Shown here: positions 33,343 through 46,381 of the stretch, piece by piece
Numbering within the stretch: position 1 is the first letter of the stretch
Layout: every line of letters starts with the position of its first letter
DNA from: Aegilops tauschii subsp. strangulata
Lineage: Eukaryota; Streptophyta; Magnoliopsida; Poales; Poaceae
Assembly: GCF_002575655.3 (NCBI RefSeq)
Contig: NC_053035.3
Coordinates: 499,936,601 to 500,000,600 of the forward strand
Length of the DNA: 64,000 nt
Reading direction: 5' to 3'
Position numbers and translations under genes: made by a program
The notes under the pieces: generated by a model
Database searches by the model: none
What the model saw: the letters and a program-made list of their open reading frames with translations, nothing else
What the model was told of the DNA's origin: nothing

Positions 33343-36300
33343 TGTAACGCCCACGATGCGGCTATATCTCCCACGTGTCGAGGCACGACTTAGAGGCATA
33401 ACCGCATTGTAGGTTTTGTCGCAAGAAGGGTCATCTTCACACAATCCCATGTAATGAACAAGAATGGGATAAAGAGAGTTGGCTTACAATCGCCACTTCA
33501 CACAATACATAAATAAATTCATACATCATCCAAAATACACACATAGACCGACTACAGTCAAAGCCAAAAGAAAAGAAGATAACCCAACTGCTAGATCCCC
33601 GATCGTCCCAACTGGACTCCACTACTGATCATCAGGAAAGGAAACATAGTAACGACCAAGGTCCTCGTCGAACTCCCACTTGAGTTCGGTAGCATCACCT
33701 GCACTGGTATCGTCGGCACCTGCAACTGTTTTGGTAGAATCTGTGAGTCACGAGGACTCAGCAATCTCACACCTGCGAGATCAAGACTATTTAAGCTCAT
33801 AGGAAGGATGGGTAATGAGGTGGAGCTGCAGCAAGCACTAAGCATATATGGTGGCTAACATACGCAAATAAGAGCGAGAAGAGGAGCAACGGAACGGTCG
33901 TCAACTAGCAATGATCAAGAAGTGATCCTGAACCCTACTTACGTCAAACATAACCCAAAAGCCGTGTTCACTTCCCGGACTCCGCCGAAAAGAGACCATC
34001 ACGGTTACACACACGGTTGATGCGTTTTAATTAAGTCAAGTGTCAAGTTCTCTACAACCGGACATTAACAAATTCCCATCTGCCACATAACTGCGGGCAC
34101 GGCTCACGAAAGTTTATACCCTGCAGGGGTGTCCCAACTTAGCCCATTATAAGCTCTCACGGTCAACGAAGGATAAACCTTCTCCCGGGAAGACCCGATC
34201 AGTCTCGGAATCCCGGTTTACAAGAGATTTCGACAATGGTAAAACAAGACCAGCAAAGCCGCCCGATGAGCCGACAATCCCGATAGGAGCTGCACATATC
34301 TCGTTCTCAGGGCAACACCGGATAAGTCAAGCTACGAGTAAAACAAGGCCTCGAGTTTCCCCAAGGTGGCCCCGCAGGCTGCTCGGTTCGGACCAACACT
34401 TAGAGAAGCACTGGCCCGGGGGGGTTAAATAAAGATGACCCTCGGGAGCGCGACTCCCTAGGGAAAAGAAATAGGTGATAGGCAAACGGTAAAACCAAGG
34501 TTGGGCCTTGCTGGAGGAGTTTTATTCAAAGCGAACTGTCAAGGGGGTCCCATAAATCACCCAACCGCGTAAGGGACGCAAAAATCAAGGAACATAACAC
34601 CGGTATGACGGAAACTAGGGCGGCAAGAGTGGAACAAAACACCAGGCATAAGGCCGAGCCTTCCACCCTTTACCAAGTATATAGATGCATTAATTAAATA
34701 AGAGATATTGTGATATCCCAACATATCCATGTTCCAACATGAAACAAACTTCATCTTCACCTGCAACTAGCAACGCTATAAGAGGGGCTGAGCAAAAGCG
34801 GTAACATAGCCAAACAACGGTTTGCTAGGAAAGGTGGGTTAGAGGCTTGACATGGCAATATGGGAGGCATGATATAGCAAGTGGTAGGTAGCGCAACATA
34901 GCGATAGAGCGAACAACTAGCAAGCAAAGATAGAAGTGATTTCGAGGGTATGGTCATCTTGCCTGAAATTCCGCTAGGAAGAAGATCAAGTCCATGAAGA
35001 AGACAAACAGACAAAGTCGAACGAATCCTTACAACTCCGGAATGAAACCGAAGCTAACGAGAGAAGCAACCCGGAAAGAAACAAACAACATAGTAAACAC
35101 ACAATCATAAACATGGCATGATGCACAATCAAGTATGATGCATGTCCGGTTTAAAAAGGCATGGCAAAGTGCAACAAACAATACTACAAATTAAGTGGAG
35201 CTCAATATGCAACGAGTTGCATATTGACGAAACACCACATCAATTATTTAGTTCTCTCCCGTTTATGTACCCAACAATATTAACTGTGGTTAAGCATGGC
35301 AAGAGGTGAAGCATAATAAACTATCTATTTAGGCAAGTTTAAATGAGGCCGGAAATAACAAATAACAATTTCGGAAAATCCCCATATGTCATTTAGCAAT
35401 TTAAAGCAAACAACAATTTTAAACATTTTAAATGTTATTATCATGATGCGGATGACATATGCAAGTTTTAAGCAATTTTGTAGAAATGTTGACATGAGCA
35501 TGATACGAGGCATTTGTCGCCATGGCGGAAGGAAAAGGGTGCCACGGCGGTGAAACGGAAATGGTTCCACGGCAACATCCCGGTTCCGGCAACTCGATTG
35601 AGATGCTGGTGCAAAGGAACAAGTGTGGGTGCGCGAAACGTGCAAGAGTGACGGGGAGTGATCCCGGATACCGGGTGTCCCACATGTCGGTGGCATGGCT
35701 TACGGCGAACATGCAAGGAACAATTCGGACACGGTCCAAACATAGGGTGCATCTCATACAACACATGCATTCGGTCCACGGACGTCGTCTCGGGGTTATA
35801 CCTTCGAAGCGTGCCTTTTCAGGACGGAACGAGTTCAATGCGGTGTAGATGGAAGTAGACGTTCTCGCGACGGTAGTGGAAGTAGTGGTTCACGTCTCGG
35901 AGAGGGACTTGACGCATCCGATCTCTCCGGAGGCGACGATAGTGGAACTTGGCATTTGTAGTGGTACTATGCGTCAATTGTCGTGGTACTTGGGATCTCT
36001 GGACTTGCCGATCTCGGTTCTTGTGACGGCAGTGGTACAAGGTCCCCGTGGAACTTGGGTTCCGGTCCTGTAGTCGTACTAGGCATCCGGTGAACTTGGC
36101 GTATCCAAAATGAGCAAGGCAAAAACCCTTCCTTCAGCGGTGCTCGAACTTGGCGAAATCCACGAAGGCGTCCTTGGGCGTTCCTGGTTGCCGCGTCTTG
36201 GCAAATCGAAGGGGATCTTGGCATCCATGCAACCGGCAGCGGAGGTGCACGAAACCAGCGACAGAGGACAAGCCGCAGCCGTGGCTCTCAAGATCGGCAA

Positions 36301-36728
36301 CGAAGGCAGGGGAGGACAGTCTACGGATCGCGGGTGGAGCTTGGGCGTGGAAGGAGGGTGGCGAGGCAGAGCAGCAGCGATGTCATGGGGGCGCGGGACT
36401 TGGACGCCAGCTGCAGGGAAGCTCGGGGTAGGGGAAGCAGCCACCATGGGGACCGGGAGGAGCTCGGCTCCCCTCGGGCGTTGCAGGCTGCAGGTGGAGG
36501 AGACGCGCGGGCGAGGTGGCTCCTGGTCGCCATAGAGGAAGCAGAGGACGGCGCGGGTCTGACGACGACGGAGAACGGCAGGATGCGGCGAGGCTGCGCT
36601 GGCACTTGGTGAAGGCGTGGCCATGGACGACGGCGAGGTGGGTCGATGGCGGCGGCGCTCCTGGTCGCAGCGACTGGACTCCGGTGACGAGGAGGAGGCA
36701 GAGGGGAACGGGACGAGGGCGCGGCGCT

Positions 36729-36767
<39 letters not shown>

Positions 36768-37582
36768 GACGGCGCATCAAAGGAGGAGGGGATCGAGCAG
36801 GGCTCACCCTACCGATGTGTGTGTTGCATGTGGCGGCGCAGGAGGGAGAGATCGATGGGAGATGAGGGGAACGAGCAAGGGAGACTAGGGTTTACAACGG
36901 GGCGCGGCTGGGCCTTAGAGGCCGGCCCGGTAGAGAAGGAAGTGGCAAGAGGCCTGGCTGGGCTCTCTTCTCCCTCTCTTTTATTTTCCAAAACAGTAAA
37001 AGAATAGGAAGAAAGAAAAGAGAGAAAGGAAAAAGGTTACAGAAAGGACTTTGGCATGCGGATAATTTTCCCGGGCTCACAAAAATGAGCTTGAACCTGG
37101 AAAAATAGAAGTGGGCATGACCGAAATTTTAATTCAAACTCATTTGATTTAAATTCAAATGGTTTGAATAGAAAGTGAGGGTTGGGAAGGTCCAAAAAAA
37201 TGTTGAGAATTTTGGTGGGGCTTCGAAAAGTGAAGAAAGAATTTATGGGAAAATTTTGAGGTCAAGAATATTGAGATAGAAAAGGCATGGAATTAAATTG
37301 CACGTGTGTTATGGTGAACTCCAATTAATGGAATATTTTAATATAGCTCCCTAATAATATTGGGAGGATATATGTTATAAAGAGAAATCACCATGTGCAT
37401 TTCCCTCGATTTAAATGGATCGAAGATCCATGCAATTTACTTAGTTGAGTTTTTAAAAATTAAATGACATGATGGCATGATGACATGATGCAATGCAAAA
37501 AAAAATAGAGCAAGCAAAAAGAACACACGGAGATCACGAAATATATGGAAGTCTTCTGAATCACCGGTCTTGGGGCGTCACA
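33343..37582 (-). repeat. 3' LTR of the LARD
   Basis: On the + strand it runs TGTAACGCCC to GGGGCGTCACA. It keeps about 175 bp (34454-34628) that is missing from the 5' LTR. It also has an extra 16 bp near 37467-37490, a short tandem repeat of ATGACATGATGGC type. The (CT)n run at 36730-36765 explains Ser/Leu and Arg/Glu repeat ORFs nearby. ORFs up to 242 codons (36079-36807) are not genes: their homologues in the other LTR differ by stops and shifts. Confidence 0.92.
36730..36765. repeat. (CT)18 microsatellite in LARD 3' LTR
   Basis: Uninterrupted CT dinucleotide run of about 36 bases, mirrored at 44264-44299 in the other LTR with about the same length. Confidence 0.95.
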
Positions 37583-37596
37583 ACACTCCTCCACTT
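37583..37596 (-). other. Polypurine tract of the LARD
   Basis: The minus strand reads AAGTGGAGGAGTGT directly before the LTR start TGTGACGCCCC. It identifies the left LTR as the 3' LTR. Confidence 0.8.
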
Positions 37597-40500
37597 ACAA
37601 GAGATCTCGCCCCGAGATCTAGGGATGGCACCGGAGAGAAACAAAAGAGGAAGAGGTAAAACAAAGTTGCTTCTTGACAAAAGAGTGAAACCACGAACCT
37701 TGAGAGGTTAACCAATTTCAAGGAAAGAATACGGCGGAGATGAATGAAGTTGAGAACACTCCATTACATAAGAGGAACATGGAATACGACGAGAACCAAG
37801 AGGTTAAGGGACAAGATAGATTTTGAAGCCACTCCGGTTAAAAGAAAATGGAGTAGGATTAAGAATGATATAATTTGGACAGCACTCCGACTGAAAATGG
37901 AAGGAATTAACATGAACTTGAGAAGATGGGATGATACTTGATGAAATCAACAACACACTGCCTCCGGAACTATTGAAAAATGGCACAAGGGGTAAGAAAG
38001 ATTTCATACAACACTCCGGTTAAATGGATAAGCAAGAAAAGAATATGATCTTGGCAAAACGAGATGATGGGTCGAAGAAAACATCACAATGCCTTCGGGA
38101 CAAATGAAAGAGTGGAATCAAGAGAACAGAGAAGAGAACAACAACTTCTATCACAATTGAATTTAAAAGAGCCTCCTTAAAAAGAAGGATTGAACGGAGT
38201 TGTTGGAAAACCAACAACGAAAAGAATAAGCTTGTAGTGGACTTATGGAAACATCTCAACATTATGAGGTGACAAACGGTCACTAAAGGAAGCCATTGAT
38301 TTGAGTGAGAGCACCAAGGCGATGAAAAAACTTCTTTCACCAAGAGGATAGGAGAAAACTTGGATCATTGATAAGCACCATAATAGCAACATTCCTTAGG
38401 GAAGGCTTTAGGTGAAACATGACACAAGATAAATCCAACGAAGAGATTGGTGGATTTAAAATATCTCATTCTTGACAACATGTGAACCATGAAACGCGAA
38501 CTCAAATTGTCAAGAATGACATAACACCACCTCAAATGATAAGGTAGAACTAATTGCACTTTGGAATGCAGGAAGAAGAATATTTGAGCTCTTCCAACAA
38601 GGATCTTGAGAACACTTCGAGAATGAAATCTTGAAGAGCAATTGAAGAATGAAAAGAATCCTTGACGAACCATCATGTAGAGCCTCCATGAAGAACTCCG
38701 GTAATAAAAGGATGATAGAAAGAAAGAGAAGTTGAAAACACAAGGTTTAGCCTTGCAGTGATAAGATGAAGCTTTGAAATGATATAACCGAGAAAACTCG
38801 GAACTCCAGAAAGAAAGATGAACAAATGAAATCAAGAATTTTGATGACCCTCCGGAATAAGGAATTGAATTTACTCGATGAAACAAAAATAATCATCAAT
38901 TAAATTGATGACCCACAATGGATTTGGCATGCCACTTATTCTCATAGAAAGGATTAAGATTGATATGGCGCAAACTTGGGAAGGTCTTCAACGAACCACC
39001 GGTAACAACGGAAGAGAATTTGGAAAGAACGAATGAATTGATACGATAACAACGCAAGAATTCTTGAATGAACCACCGTAAGAATTGAAAATGAACGAAG
39101 AAAAGATAAGAAACACCGGGAAGAATTAGAAAATGAACGAAGATACTTGAGAGATTAAGATACATGAGAACGAAGAGATCATGAACTGATTATAGGATAT
39201 CTGAAAGCTGAGAATGAATAATTCTGAGATGATGGGCTCCGGATCAAAATGAAAAGACTCCTGAATTGCTCTGGATGGGTGAAAATAATTCTCACAATCG
39301 AAAACAATTATGAGAGGATGGCATCAAGCTAGAACCATGAATCTTTGGAAGAACGGGTAAGGATTTAAGAGGAACTCCTCTTCGGTCTTCAAAATCCGAG
39401 AATGACGACGAGAAACACCACCATGAATTGTTGAGATACTCCGGGATGAAAATAAGAAAGGTTGAACCAACAATGAAAAGAATTTGGAAGATCTTGGAAA
39501 AAGACATCTGACTGATGAAAATTCATTCTTACGTCAAACTTCGAAAGAATTTGAGAATCGCTCCGGATAAATTAGAAGAGTCAGGTAAGATCCTGGAAAA
39601 AGACCTGTGGGTTAGGGCCCACTCAAGAGAAACACCGTTGAAAAGATTACTTGAAAAAGGAGATTGCACCGGTTGAATTAAATGGCTTGAATGAGGTAAC
39701 ACCCTCGAAATAGTTAGAATTGATGCGGAGTGGAAACATGAATTTTCAGAGATATCTTCAATACTCCGGAACAATTGAATAGCAAACGGGGAATGATTAA
39801 GAGATACACCGACATACGAAAACACTTGAAATGAGGAAGGGAATATGATCAACACCGAAAGCTTGAATTGAAGCCACCGGAGAAGAAAAGAGAACAAAGA
39901 ATGATAAACTTGAAGCTCCGTTAGTATCTTCCTGAGAATCACCGGATAAGAACATTGACGGAAAAGGATGGAGAGACTTTCCATCAATAAAAAGGAAACT
40001 TGGTTAAGAAAGCTTAGTGTTTGAAGAAAAAAGGGTGGGAGGGCGGGAAAAACAAAGGCAACTTGGGACGGATGAAACAAACACCGTTGAGAAAACTTAG
40101 AATTGATCTCGCGAATGTTGAAATGATCGGATCCACTTGAAGAGAAGCACCCCGGTTGGAAAAGAATTAACATGATGACCTCGATGACCAAGAAGGGTTA
40201 GTATTCACATAGCAATATGAGAACACCGTTTAGGAAAGGTATGGATTCAACATTTGACTTCGAAGCAACTCGAATACCACAAATAAAACAAAACAAAGGA
40301 TTTGGCTTGCAGAATAAGCCGGAACAAATACATATGATAGAGATTTACCCAATCCCATATCCTGCATCTGTTGGAAAGATATTCTAAGAGCTACTTGAAT
40401 TCCCACCTATAAACTCCCGAAACTTTCTAGTTATGCAATCTGGTGTTGGGGATACAGGGGACACAAAATATATCACCCAAACTAACAATCCCTAGATCCA

Positions 40501-41032
40501 GTTGTATCCATCCGTCAACACATAACCAAGAAACCTTCGGAAATCGTGTACCTCAACCTTCGAAAAGCATCCGTTATATGAGTTATGGCAATACTCCCGA
40601 ACTCCCGCCCCAGTACTGGGTGGCGTTGAGGTGATCTCACCAACAACTGCATAAAAGAGATTTTCGATGTCGGCGAAACTCAGGTATTCTAGAACTGCAA
40701 CGATAAAATTGTGACGACAACACCTCGGAGCTCAACTCCCCGGGACACTGCCACAACCCCTAAATGTCAGGAGGCACCAAGAACAATGTTCTCGTCACAA
40801 AACCATCGGAACGATTCCAAGATACCCGCGTGATCCTAAATTTTTTTAGTGAAATTTGAGGAGAGAAGAGTTAAAACTTCTACGTCAGGAGGCCTCACTA
40901 GAGCGACGAAGGGACTGAGGAGTAAAAAGAATCCTACTCTCCGGTATATATAATCCTAAGACTCAAAACATTTTGTTCTAGACTCAACAACGTCAGCGAT
41001 TCGATCAAGCAGGGGGCTCCTAAGTCGGGGAT
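37597..41032 (-). other. LARD internal domain, noncoding
   Basis: About 3.4 kb that is strongly purine-rich on the + strand, with recurring short blocks such as CTCCGG-AA, ACACCG and TTGAAGAATGAAA-like units. Minus-strand ORFs of 60-220 codons are Phe/Ser/Leu-rich reflections of this skew, with no retroviral motif. In LARDs this domain is conserved as RNA structure and probably carries packaging signals. Positions 40600-41020 just inside the primer site are less repetitive. Confidence 0.8.
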
Positions 41033-41046
41033 GGCTCTGATTACCA
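41033..41046 (-). other. Primer-binding site of the LARD
   Basis: The minus strand reads TGGTAATCAGAGCC, three bases from the LTR end. It matches the tRNA-iMet site TGGTATCAGAGCC except for one extra A. It marks the right LTR as the 5' LTR. Confidence 0.8.
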
Positions 41047-41049
41047 ACT

Positions 41050-44000
41050 TGTAACGCCCACGATGCGGCTATATCTCCCACGTGTCGAGGCACAACTTAG
41101 AGGCATAACCGCATTGTAGGTTTTTTCGCAAGAAGGGTCATCTTCACAAAATCCCATGTAATGAACAAGAATGGGATAAAGAGAGTTGTCTTACAATCGC
41201 CACTTCACACAATACATAAATAAATTCATACATCATCCAAAATACACACATAGACCGACTACGGTCAAAGCCAACAGAAAAGAAGATAACCCAACTGCTA
41301 GATCCCCGATCGTCCCAACTGGGCTCCACTACTGATCATCAGGAAACGAAACATAGTAACGACTAAGGTCCTCGTCGAACTCCCACTTGAGTTTGGTAAC
41401 ATCACCTGCACTGGTATCGTCGGCATCTGCAACTGTTTTGGTAGAATCTGTGAGTCACGAGGACTCAGCAATCTCACACCCGCGAGATCAAGACTATTTA
41501 AGCTTATAGGAAGGATGGGGTAATGAGGTGGTGCTGCAGCAAGCACTAAGCATATATGGTGGCTAACATACGCAAATAAGAGCGAGAAGAGGAGCAACGG
41601 AACGGTCGTCAACTACCAATGATCAAGAAGTGATCCTGAACCCCTACTTACGTCAAACATAACCCAAAAGCCGTGTTCACTTCCCGGACTCCGCCGAAAA
41701 GAGACCATCATGGTTACACACACGGTTGATGCGTTTTAATTAAGTCAAGTGTCAAGTTCTCTACAACCGGACATTAACAAATTCCCATCTGCCACATAAC
41801 CGCGGGCACGGCTCTCGAAAGTTTATACCCTGCAGGGGTGTCCCAACTTAGCCCATTATAAGCTCTCACTGTCAATGAAGGATAAACCTTCTCCCGGGAA
41901 GACCCGATCAGTCTCGGAATCCCGGTTTACAAGACATTTTGACAATGGTAAAACAAGACCAGCAAAGCCGCCCGATGTGCTGACAATCCCGATAGGAGCT
42001 GCACATATCTCGTTCTCAGGGCAACACCGGATAAGTCAAGCTACGAGTAAAACCAGGCCTCGAGTTTCCCCAAGGTGGCCCCGCAGGCTGCTCGGTTCGG
42101 ACCAACACTTAGAGAAGCACTGGCCCGGGGGGGTTAAATAAAGATGACCCTCGGGAGCGCGAGTGGAACAAAACACCAGGCATAAGGCCGAGCCTTCCAC
42201 CCTTTACCAAGTATATAGATGCATTAATTAAATAAGAGATATTGTGATATCCCAACATATCCATGTTCCAACATGGAACAAACTTCATCTTCACCTGCAA
42301 CTAGCAACGCTATAAGAGGGGATGAGCAAAAGCGGTAACATAGCCAAACAACGGTTTGCTAGGAAAGGTGGGTTAGAGGCTTGACATGGCAATATGGGAG
42401 GCATGATATAGCAAGTGGTAGGTAGCGCAACATAGCGATAGAGCGAACAACTAGCAAGCAAAGATAGAAGTGATTTCGAGGGTATGGTCATCTTGCCTGA
42501 ATTTCCGCTAGGAAGAAGATCAAGTCCATGAAGAAGACAAACAGACAAAGTCGAACGAATCCTCACAACTCCGGAATGAAACCGAAGCTAACGAGAGAAG
42601 CAACCCGGAAAGAAACAAACAACATAGTAAACACACAATCATAAACATGGCATGATGCACAATCAAGTATGATGCATGTCCGGTTTAAAAAGGCATGGCA
42701 AAGTGCAACAAACAATACTACAAATTAAGTGGAGCTCAATATGCAACGAGTTGCATATTGACGAAACACCACATCAATTATTTAGTTCTCTCCCGTTTAT
42801 GTACCCAACAATATTAACTGTGGTTAAGCATGGCAAGAGGTGAAGCATAATAAACTATCTATTTAGGCAAGTTTAAATGAGGCCGGAAATAACAAATAAC
42901 AATTTCGGAAAATCCCCATATGTCATTTAGCAATTTAAAGCAAACAACAATTTTAAACATTTTAAATGTTATTATCATGATGCGGATGACATATGCAAGT
43001 TTTAAGCAATTTTGTAGAAATGTTGACATGAGCATGATACGAGGCATTTGTCGCCATGGCGGAAGGAAAAGGGTGCCACGGCGGTGAAACGGAAATGGTT
43101 CCACGGCAACATCCCGGTTCCGGCAACTCGATTGAGATCCTGGTGCAAAGGAACAAGTGTGGGTGCGCGAAACGTGCAAGAGTGACGGGGAGTGATCCCG
43201 AATACCGGGTGTCCCACATCTCGGTGGCATGGCTTATGGCGAACGTGCAAGGAACAATTCGGACACGGTCCAAACATAGGGTGCATCTCATACAACACAT
43301 GCATTCGGTCCACGGACGTCGTCTCGGGGTTATACCTTCGAAGCATGCCTTTTCAGGGCGGAACGAGTTCGATGCGGTGTAGATGGAAGTAGACGTTCTC
43401 GCGACGGTAGTGGAAGTAGTGGTTCACGTCTCGGAGAGGGACTTGACGCATCCGATCTCTCCGGAGGCGACGGTAGTGGAACTTGGCATTTGTAGTGGTA
43501 TTATGCGTCAATTGTCGTGGTACTTGGGGTCTTTGGACTTGCCGATCTCGGTTCTTGTGACGGCAGTGGTACAAGGTCCCCGTGGAACTTGGGTTCCGGT
43601 CCTGTAGTCGTACTAGGCATCCGGTGAACTTGGCGTATCCAAAATGAGCAAGGCAAAAACCCTTTGTTCAGCGGTGCTCTAACTTGGCGAAATCCACGAA
43701 GGCGTCCTTGGGCATTCCTGGTTGCCGCGTCTTGGCAAATCGAAGGGGATCTTGGCATCCATGCAACCGGCAGCGGAGGTGCACGAAACCAGCGGCAGAG
43801 GATAAGCCGCAGCCGTGGCTCTCAAGATCGGCAATGAAGGCAGGGGAGGACAGCCTACGGATCGCGGGTGGAGCTTGGGCGTGGAAGGAGGGTGGCGAGG
43901 CAGAGCAGCAGCGATGTCATGGGGGCGCGGGACTTGGACGCCAGCTGCAGGGAAGCTCGGGGTAGGGGAAGCAGCCACCATGGGGACCGGGAGGAGCTCG

Positions 44001-44262
44001 GCTCCCCTCAGGCGTTGCGGGCTGCTGGTGGAGGAGACGCGCGGGCGAGGTGGCTCCTGGTCGCCATAGAGGAAGCAGAGGACAGCAAGGGTCCGGCGAC
44101 GACGGAGAACGGCAGGATTCGGCGAGGCTGCGCTGGCACTTGGCGAAGGCGTGGCCATGGACGACGGCGAGGTGGGTCGAGGGCGGCGGCGCTCCTGGTC
44201 GCAGCGACTGGACTCCGGTGACGAGGAGGAGGCAGAGGGGAACGGGACGAGGGCGCGACGCT

Positions 44263-44301
<39 letters not shown>

Positions 44302-45100
44302 GACGGCGCATCGAAGGAGGAGGGGATCGAGCAGGGCTCACCCTGGCGAGGTGTGTGTTGCATGTGGCGGCGCAGGAGGGAGAGATCGATGGGAGATGAG
44401 GGGAACGAGCAGGGGAGACTAGGGTTTACAACGGGGCGCGGCTGGGCCTTAGAGGCCGGCCCGGTAGAGAAGGAAGTGGCCAGAGGCCTGGCTGGGCTCT
44501 CTTCTCCCTCTCTCTTATTTTCCAAAACAGTAAAAGAATAGGAAGAAAGAAAAGAGAGAAAGGAAAAAGGTTAGAGAAAGGACTTTGGCATGCGGATAAT
44601 TTTCCCGGGCTCACAAAAATGAGCTTGAACCAGGAAAATTAGAAGTGGGCATGATCGAAAGTTTAAATTCAAACTCATTTGATTTAAATTCAAATGGTTT
44701 GAATAGAAAGTGAGGGTTGGGAAGGTCCAAAAAATGTTGAGAATTTTGGTGGGGCTTCGAAAAGTGAAGAAAGAATTTATGGGAAAAGTTTGAGGTCAAG
44801 AATATTGAGATAGAAAAGGCATGGAATTAAATTGCACGTGTGTTATGGTGAACTCCAATTAATGGAATATTTTAATATAGCTCCCTAATAATATTGGGAG
44901 GATATATGTTATAAAGAGAAATCACCATGTGCATTTCCCTCGATTTAAATGGATCGAAGATCCATGCAATTTACTTAGTTGAGTTTTTAAAAATTAAATG
45001 ACATGATGCAATGCAAAAAAAAATAGAGCAAGCAAAAAGAACACACGGAGATCACGAAATATATGGAAGTCTTCTGAATCACCGGTCTTGGGGCGTCACA
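41050..45100 (-). repeat. 5' LTR of the LARD
   Basis: 4051 bp pairing with 33343-37582. Relative to that copy it has a deletion of about 175 bp, the junction lying at about 42164 (GGGAGCGCGA joined to GTGGAACAAA). There are short repeats at the breakpoints. Its (CT)n run is at 44264-44299. Confidence 0.92.
44264..44299. repeat. (CT)18 microsatellite in LARD 5' LTR
   Basis: The counterpart of the run at 36730-36765, again about 36 bases. Confidence 0.95.
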
Positions 45101-45105
45101 TAACT

Positions 45106-45434
45106 ATGTAATGATTGTGACCGGAGTTTGTCCTTTGCAACCCCTTTGAGCCCTCTTAATAAGGCACGATCCATGTAACTCAAGAAAAAGTAGAAAATCC
45201 TTGCTTCTGTCACTGTCGCACATGTCTTGAGTCATTCGCATTCTAGGGGGTCTATTATCCACACAAAAATGTATCCATGAGGACTTAAACCTATAGATTT
45301 ACTTAGCAGACGTATTAGTCCTCTATAAACGCATTGTCATCAATATCAATGCATTATAATTTGTATGTGATGTCATTTCTATATAGATGTGATTTATGTA
45401 GATGTCCTGACATGCATTTTGTCACTTTCCAACA
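45106..45434 (-). repeat. LTR of element D, second part
   Basis: It continues the LTR broken at 33342. The most plausible LTR start on the minus strand is TGTTGGAAAGTG, complement of 45423-45434. It would form a short imperfect inverted repeat with the other end, CTTTCA. Total LTR length would then be about 1448 bp. The boundary is an inference because no second LTR is present. Confidence 0.5.
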
Positions 45435-46381
45435 CAACATGAGACATTCCAGGGAGATGATGACACACAAACTGCTCCGAGAACATAGTACCATGCAAAA
45501 GCATGGCAATTTGCCAACTCATTTCAAGCCCTACTTCATCTTTGGTTGAAATTTGCATGGTTGATGGTTTCTTTGTCTATGTGAGTGGTTTATTGAGTTA
45601 AACATATTGATGGGTGCTGAAGGAAGTCAAAAAAGGAAGTCTTCCAAAATTCTCATGTCGAGTAGTGCATGCATTGGCTTAGTATCAATTAATGGACTTG
45701 AGTAGCATTATTCGACCAGATGACCCCTTCTTATATTTTTGTGGGAGGTGATGAAGGGAGCTGAACGAGGCAGGGCGAGGTTAAGAGCGTTTAATAACTA
45801 ACATGACTTATATTCTTGGAATATTGTATTTCTATCAGATGCCCTATGCACTTGAATGGAGGAAGTAATAACCATGAAAGTGCAAAAATATAGTGGATCT
45901 GTATGTGGGGCCTAAAAGTGCTCTAACTGTGCGATGGAATTACGAAGCTGACTTCACTCCTTTCCCTTTTAGCGGAAATTGAATGTGAGTGCTATATCTT
46001 ACTTATTATGAGAAACGTCCTCTACGACGCTTGCTTTAATGGGCTGTCCTAGGAGCAATATCTCTACCTCTCTTCTTCTGTGCGCCCTCGTCTTGCTCTA
46101 TTGTAACCAAACTTTCCTGCTGTGATAGTTTTATGAAAAATGCTTTAATCCAGACAGATGATTTCTCGAGAAATCAGTCGCGTGCCATCTAGCCACGCAT
46201 CCTGGTCCCACAGCCATTCGTGTCCATAGCACTCGGTCAATAGAAGATGGCCCAACGAGTCATTCATCTCCCCAACCCATCCTTATCCTCTTCCTCCAGC
46301 AAGTTCCTTTCCCCACCACTCATTCCTCTTCCCCAAATTCAGCACAACCATTGATACTTCTAAGCTCTCACACACTCCCTC
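45435..46381. other. Unassigned sequence with an 18-bp palindrome
   Basis: No supported gene. TGATTTCTCGAGAAATCA at 46159-46176 is a perfect palindrome. A pyrimidine-rich stretch at 46260-46380 resembles a 5' leader, but the ORF that follows is short and repetitive. Confidence 0.4.

Larger units (their letters stand above)
33343..45100 (-). mobile_element. LARD, Sukkula-like non-autonomous LTR element
   Basis: An 11.76 kb element with LTRs of 4240 bp (33343-37582) and 4051 bp (41050-45100) around a 3467 bp internal domain. It is flanked by a perfect 5-bp TSD, TAACT (33338-33342 and 45101-45105). A polypurine tract and primer site place it on the minus strand. No gag, protease, integrase or RT is encoded, so it must be moved by proteins from another element. 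Sizes match the published large retrotransposon derivatives of barley (LTRs of about 4.4 kb, internal about 3.5 kb). The LTR end (CGCATCGTGGGCGTTACA) resembles my memory of Sukkula. LTR divergence is roughly 2% by eye. Confidence 0.88.

Noticed and set aside
35428..35858. Overlapping ORFs on both strands with Cys/His-looking content
   Set aside because: LARD LTR sequence, duplicated at 42962-43392. No consistent zinc-finger spacing.
36079..37007. ORFs up to 242 codons, some with Ser/Leu or Arg/Glu runs
   Set aside because: They are translations through the CT microsatellite and GC-rich part of the LARD LTR. The copies at 43679-44541 differ by shifts and stops.
37804..40191. Minus-strand Phe/Ser-rich ORFs up to 220 codons in the LARD core
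   Set aside because: They mirror the strong purine skew of the + strand. No retroviral or host motif is present.
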